Shown here: one piece after another, positions 7,058-10,129 of the stretch | Layout of the letters: each line of letters opens with the position of its first letter | Position numbering within the stretch: the first letter of the stretch is position 1 | Assembly (NCBI GenBank): GCA_016783865.1 | Contig: JADHVS010000162.1 | Coordinates: 1-10,129, forward strand | DNA from: Bacteroidales bacterium | Lineage (GTDB): Bacteria; Bacteroidota; Bacteroidia; Bacteroidales; SM23-62 | DNA: 10,129 nt | Direction of reading: 5' to 3' | Translations under genes and position numbers: made by a program | The notes under the pieces: model-generated | Database searches by the model: none | What the model was told of the DNA's origin: nothing | What the model saw: the letters and a program-made list of their open reading frames with translations, nothing else

Positions 7058-7963
7058 TTATAACGGAGTCTGTTGATTATCCGGGAAAAGTACTTCTCCG
7101 GGCATTCCTATTTTTATCCTGCCATCATTGGGTACCGTAATCTTAACAGCATACACAAGATTCACCCGTTCCTCCTTGGTCTGGATAATTTTTGGGGTGA
7201 ATTCCGATTTATCCGAGATCCAGCTGACCTTACCAACCAATTCCTGGTTTGTTTTTTCGTCCTGATCAATCAACACGGTGACCTCCTGGCCAAGCTTTAT
7301 ATCCGGAAGCTGGCTACCTGAAATATATACCCTGAGTTCCATGATCTCCAGGTCGGCGAGTTTGTAAAGGGCTTTTCCAGGTATCGCCATTTCATTTTGC
7401 TCAGTATATTTCTCAAGCACCGTACCTGATTCCGGATTAATTATAATGCATCTGCGAATGTTATCATTCACCTGGGCTATCTGCGATTTTATTGACTTTG
7501 TTTCACTCTGTATTGTGACATATTGTGCCTCGGCAGCCTTTATCTGGCTTTTCAACGACCTGATCTGTCCATCCAGCTGATCCATCTGCTGTTGAGTAGC
7601 TGCCTTGTCTTCGAGTAATTTTTCAAGACGTTCCTTTTCTATCATAATGGTCTTCATCTGGTCCTCAAGAACAGCTACCTTTGCGGCCACCTGAACCCGC
7701 TGGGCCTGAACCGCTGCGATCCTGGTAAACAATAACTCTTTCTGGAGAAAAAGCTGAACTGTATCAATATAGCCCACTGTATCACCTTTACTTATTTTCT
7801 GACCTTCTTCGGCTGTGAATGCCATTAGCTTTCCCTGGGCTTCAGCCGGAACAAGAATTTCCGTAGTTTCAAAATTGCCATACCCATCGGACAAATGATT
7901 CCTTTCGGAGCATGCTCCAACAAGGAGTGCAATGCATAAAATGGTATACAAATATTTTTTCAT
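7058..7963 (-). CDS. HlyD/YbhG-like periplasmic adaptor, predicted lipoprotein
   Basis: The 301-residue product is a membrane-fusion (adaptor) protein linking the inner-membrane ABC exporter to the outer-membrane channel. Its N-terminus MKKYLYTILCIALLVGACS looks like a lipoprotein signal, with Cys18 as the lipidated residue. The first lipoyl half is about residues 32-68, a long coiled-coil hairpin about 69-170, the second lipoyl half about 172-205 and a beta-barrel about 206-290. The FTPKIIQTKEERVNLVYAVK stretch (256-274 region) is characteristic of YbhG-type adaptors. The ATG at 7963 lies 15 bp after the TolC-like stop, indicating one transcript. Cysteine lipidation is inferred from the motif only. 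Confidence 0.94.
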   Translation of the reverse strand: MKKYLYTILCIALLVGACSERNHLSDGYGNFETTEILVPAEAQGKLMAFTAEEGQKISKGDTVGYIDTVQLFLQKELLFTRIAAVQAQRVQVAAKVAVLEDQMKTIMIEKERLEKLLEDKAATQQQMDQLDGQIRSLKSQIKAAEAQYVTIQSETKSIKSQIAQVNDNIRRCIIINPESGTVLEKYTEQNEMAIPGKALYKLADLEIMELRVYISGSQLPDIKLGQEVTVLIDQDEKTNQELVGKVSWISDKSEFTPKIIQTKEERVNLVYAVKITVPNDGRIKIGMPGEVLFPDNQQTPL

Positions 7964-7978
7964 GATCCTGTATTTATT

Positions 7979-9247
7979 TTATAATTCACCTTTAATTGTC
8001 ATATAATTAATCTTTGATTGTATCAGTTGAATTTTATGCGTTTCCAACCTGATCCTGGAAATCGTTTCAGCGTTCAGATCTGTGATATAATCAGAAGAGG
8101 TGATCACTCCATTTTCCAGTTGTGAAGTCGATGAAGCCGAAATTTTCTCCCGCAGGATTACGATCTGTTCATCTTTTTTAATAGACTCTTCCAATTTTCT
8201 GATGGATGAAACCTGTTCATCAAGCTGAATTTTCAGGTTTTTATCAAAAGACTCTTTTCTTGTCTGTAAAATATCCTGTTGTATTGTCAGAACCTCCCTT
8301 TCACGGCTGGTTTTGCTCCAGTCCCAGATATTCCAGTGCAAACCTGCCCCAACGATGTAATACCCCCTTAATTCATCCTTAAAAAAGTTGAGCGCGGGAT
8401 TACCCATACCAACTGTTCCAAATACATACATTTTTGGTTTCCGACTCGTATTGGCCAAATTTTTGCTGGCATCAAGATTCATCATCTGCAGATCAAACAA
8501 CTGATATTCAGGACGTTGACTATTAGCGTCCAATTGAAGTACAACTTCCGGCACTTCAAATATGGTTTCCACTTTAATCTCCTCATTAATCAGCTTCTCA
8601 AGCATATCAACAGCTGTTTGCCAACTGATCAAAATTTCAGAAAGTTGCTGGTCTACATTGAGGATTTCAGCATCCATTACATTCAGGTCCGACTCCATCA
8701 GGATACCATTCTCAACACCGGATTCGACCACCCGGCGTTTTTCCATCAACTCATTCAGCATAATTTGAACGGTCCATTCCTGTTGCTGCAGAATAAGCAG
8801 GTAAAAGAAAATTTGGTTTACCCGTTCCTTCAGCTGGTTCAATTCTACCTCTACCTGCTGCCTTGAAGCTTCAAAAGTGGTTCTTTCCAGCTCCTTTCGG
8901 GACTTAGTCAGACCTCCATCATAGACATTTTGTTTAATATCCAGGGTAAGCTTGTAGTTGTAATGAGGCATCAAAGGAGCATCAAATCCAGGTATTGGGA
9001 TGACTTCACCAAGCTCAACTACTTCTGACTGATAAGTATAACTTCCGTTTACATCGAGGCTTGGTAACCAGTTCAGACCAATATTTTTCGTTTTCAGATC
9101 ATTCTGTGTTTCCAGCAAAGCCAGCTGGCGATGCTGAGGATCTGCCTGGATCACTTTTTCGTGACATTCAAACAGGGTGAGTGTATCACCCAACTGCGCG
9201 TGGGCCGCGGAGAATGTCAATAATAAAACAGGGACTATGTATTTCAT
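7979..9247 (-). CDS. TolC-family outer-membrane efflux protein
   Basis: The 422-residue product has a cleavable signal peptide (MKYIVPVLLLTFSAAHA, then Q) and the two-repeat OEP organisation of TolC-type outer-membrane channel proteins. Long amphipathic helices alternate with short strands, for example the NYKLTLDIKQNVYDGG strand in the first half and AGLHWNIWDWSKTSRER in the second. A late SQLENGVITSSDYITDLNAE stretch is typical of the family. An in-frame ATG at 9274 would add MNDEPYIFK before the signal peptide and overlap the TetR gene. The ATG at 9247 gives a normal signal sequence and is preferred. The gene lies in the exporter operon, so the channel is probably dedicated to this pump. 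Confidence 0.93.
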   Translation of the reverse strand: MKYIVPVLLLTFSAAHAQLGDTLTLFECHEKVIQADPQHRQLALLETQNDLKTKNIGLNWLPSLDVNGSYTYQSEVVELGEVIPIPGFDAPLMPHYNYKLTLDIKQNVYDGGLTKSRKELERTTFEASRQQVEVELNQLKERVNQIFFYLLILQQQEWTVQIMLNELMEKRRVVESGVENGILMESDLNVMDAEILNVDQQLSEILISWQTAVDMLEKLINEEIKVETIFEVPEVVLQLDANSQRPEYQLFDLQMMNLDASKNLANTSRKPKMYVFGTVGMGNPALNFFKDELRGYYIVGAGLHWNIWDWSKTSREREVLTIQQDILQTRKESFDKNLKIQLDEQVSSIRKLEESIKKDEQIVILREKISASSTSQLENGVITSSDYITDLNAETISRIRLETHKIQLIQSKINYMTIKGEL

Positions 9248-9261
9248 TTTGAATATATATG

Positions 9262-9282
9262 GTTCATCGTTCATCGTTCACC
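9262..9282. repeat. Heptamer array, GTTCATC x2 + GTTCACC
   Basis: Three 7-bp units in register (GTTCATC, GTTCATC, GTTCACC) lie at the TetR / TolC junction. On the coding strand the unit is GATGAAC, which contains the overlapping start/stop sequence ATGA. The array encodes the TetR C-terminus VNDER and its TGA stop (9264-9266). It also contains the alternative upstream ATG of the TolC-like gene (9272-9274). The same unit recurs at 5261-5267. Confidence 0.93.
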
Positions 9283-9896
9283 GACAAGGCCATCCTGATA
9301 AACCGCGGCACCTCCTTTTTCCGCTCTTCCAGGAAGGCATTATATGCTTCCACATCACCATTAAAAGCCAGTTTCTCAAATACCGGTCGTCCTACAAACG
9401 GGAATATCACCATGCCGATAAGGTTTGCTATAAGATGCCTTGGATCCATATCAGTGATCCCATATTTCTTAAGCTCCTCCTTCATAATTCCCATGGCGAC
9501 GGTTGTATCCAATCCCCCTTGCCGTGCCAGTCCAACCAATCTGTCAGGATTTAATAGGATCTCCTGAAATATAAAAAATGGCAGGAAGGGCTTATCCTTC
9601 AGTAACTCTACATACGACTCTGCAAAAATTTCAAATTTTCTTATCAGGGGAATGTCCTGCATGAAAGCCCCGGCAATAACGGGGAACATTGTTCCGATCA
9701 AATCATTAAAAATAGCATCAAAAAGCTTGTCCTTACTACGAAAATAATAATGCAGCAGCGTCCTGTTTATTCCCGCTTCATCAGCAATATTCTGCATAGA
9801 CGCACCCGCTTTTCCATTGATCATAAATACCTTGCTTGCAGCTGTAAGGATCTTGTTTTCAGTGTCCTGCTCTTTATTTATATTCGCTGGTTCCAT
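9264..9896 (-). CDS. TetR/AcrR-family transcriptional regulator
   Basis: The 210-residue protein has the standard TetR layout: an N-terminal DNA-binding domain with a helix-turn-helix at about residues 33-52 (ASMQNIADEAGINRTLLHYY) followed by FRSKDKLFDAIF, then a divergent helical ligand-binding domain. Proteins of this family usually repress a neighbouring operon and release DNA when bound by a small molecule. Here it is the first gene of the exporter operon, in the same position as cecR upstream of ybhGFSR in Escherichia coli. The palindrome-like sites immediately upstream of its ATG at 9896 are likely its operators. The ligand is unknown. The last five residues and the stop codon come from a heptamer array. 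Confidence 0.95.
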   Translation of the reverse strand: MEPANINKEQDTENKILTAASKVFMINGKAGASMQNIADEAGINRTLLHYYFRSKDKLFDAIFNDLIGTMFPVIAGAFMQDIPLIRKFEIFAESYVELLKDKPFLPFFIFQEILLNPDRLVGLARQGGLDTTVAMGIMKEELKKYGITDMDPRHLIANLIGMVIFPFVGRPVFEKLAFNGDVEAYNAFLEERKKEVPRFIRMALSVNDER

Positions 9897-9900
9897 TTTT

Positions 9901-9922
9901 TTGTTTTACTTAAATGTTAAAC
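9901..9922. promoter_or_regulatory. Candidate TetR operator, proximal copy
   Basis: Read on the minus strand, the first 12 bases (9911-9922) are GTTTAACATTTA, identical to the first 12 bases of the distal site at 9943-9954 on the plus strand. The remaining ten bases match the distal site at 6 of 10 positions. The site begins only 4 bases upstream of the tetR start codon. It is thus a partly decayed, oppositely oriented second copy. Binding is inferred. Confidence 0.5.
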
Positions 9923-9941
9923 CTGATTGTTTCAACTAATT

Positions 9942-9963
9942 TGTTTAACATTTATGTTTAACA
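9942..9963. promoter_or_regulatory. Candidate TetR operator, distal copy (22-bp near-palindrome)
   Basis: These 22 bases form an inverted repeat with 9 of 11 base pairs matching: half-site TGTTTAACAT, central TT, then ATGTTTAACA. Length and symmetry fit a TetR-family operator. It lies just downstream of the candidate -7 element and would cover the transcription start, which suits repression of the whole efflux operon. Which protein binds it is inferred from position. Confidence 0.6.
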
Positions 9964-9969
9964 GATATG

Positions 9970-10000
9970 TAAAATTATGAATTAAAATATTTATTCCAAA
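9970..10000 (-). promoter_or_regulatory. Candidate Bacteroidota-type promoter for the efflux operon
   Basis: On the minus strand TTTG (9997-10000) is followed after 19 bases by TAATTTTA (9970-9977). This matches the Bacteroidota -33 TTTG / -7 TAnnTTTG promoter with a single mismatch in the last -7 base and a normal spacer. Transcription would start near 9963, at the edge of the distal operator, leaving a leader of about 65 bases before the tetR ATG. Confidence 0.5.
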
Positions 10001-10129
10001 TTTTTTTAACAATATTTTGAGAAAACAGAGTTTAAGAGTTATTACAGACCTCTCGTTAAAAAAGTAACAAAACAGGTAAATCGGTTGCAGAGCCTATCAC
10101 AGAGGCATCGAGCACTTAAAATTGGACAC

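Noticed and set aside
9911..9954. Rho-independent terminator formed by the 12-bp inverted arms
   Set aside because: The arms are A/T-rich with a 20-base loop, and sit upstream of a gene start rather than after a gene; an operator pair explains them better.
10021..10129. Possible gene start or RNA gene at the right edge
   Set aside because: No open frame, tRNA-like fold or family match is visible. The short GCCT/AGGC pairing near 10092-10106 is too weak to support a structure call.

Overview
The window looks like chromosomal DNA from a member of the Bacteroidota. Four things point there: A+T-rich intergenic DNA, no clear Shine-Dalgarno sequences, promoter-like elements of the TTTG / TAnnTTTG type, and short 7-bp tandem repeats at gene junctions. 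The family of several proteins (ComB-like phosphatase, long YihY/BrkB protein with a cytoplasmic tail, TlpA-like redoxin) also fits. Nothing allows a genus-level call. I see no phage, transposase, CRISPR or RNA gene.

Layout. Positions 1-196 are a perfect-register 14-bp tandem array that probably continues left of the window. It runs up to the 3' end of a minus-strand YihY/BrkB-type membrane protein gene (204-1523). Divergent from it are two plus-strand genes, a 2-phosphosulfolactate phosphatase-family protein (1649-2359) and a membrane-anchored TlpA-like thioredoxin (2416-3024). From 9896 down to 3029 the minus strand carries one long efflux operon. Its order is TetR regulator, TolC-type outer-membrane protein, HlyD-type lipoprotein adaptor, ABC ATPase 1, ABC ATPase 2, ABC-2 permease 1, ABC-2 permease 2. 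It converges on the tlpA-like gene with only 4 bp between the stop codons. Positions 9897-10129 hold the regulatory region of the operon and otherwise no recognisable gene.

How the genes work together. The seven-gene operon encodes a complete tripartite exporter: two ATPases and two permeases in the inner membrane, a periplasmic adaptor and an outer-membrane channel. The arrangement resembles the Escherichia coli cecR-ybhG-ybhF-ybhS-ybhR locus, but the double ABC protein YbhF is here two genes, and the outer-membrane component is encoded in the same operon. The two ATPases are complementary in their defects, so the pair should form one canonical and one degenerate ATP site. Two copies of a palindrome-like element next to the tetR start, overlapping a Bacteroidota-type promoter, suggest autorepression. 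The substrate cannot be read from the sequence.

The most unusual feature is not a gene. Five gene boundaries carry repeats built on a 7-bp unit, with different unit sequences at different places. At four of them the upstream gene's stop codon lies inside the repeat or its decayed edge. I did not find a clearly new multi-gene system. The coding content is ordinary and the repeats are the part most worth following up.
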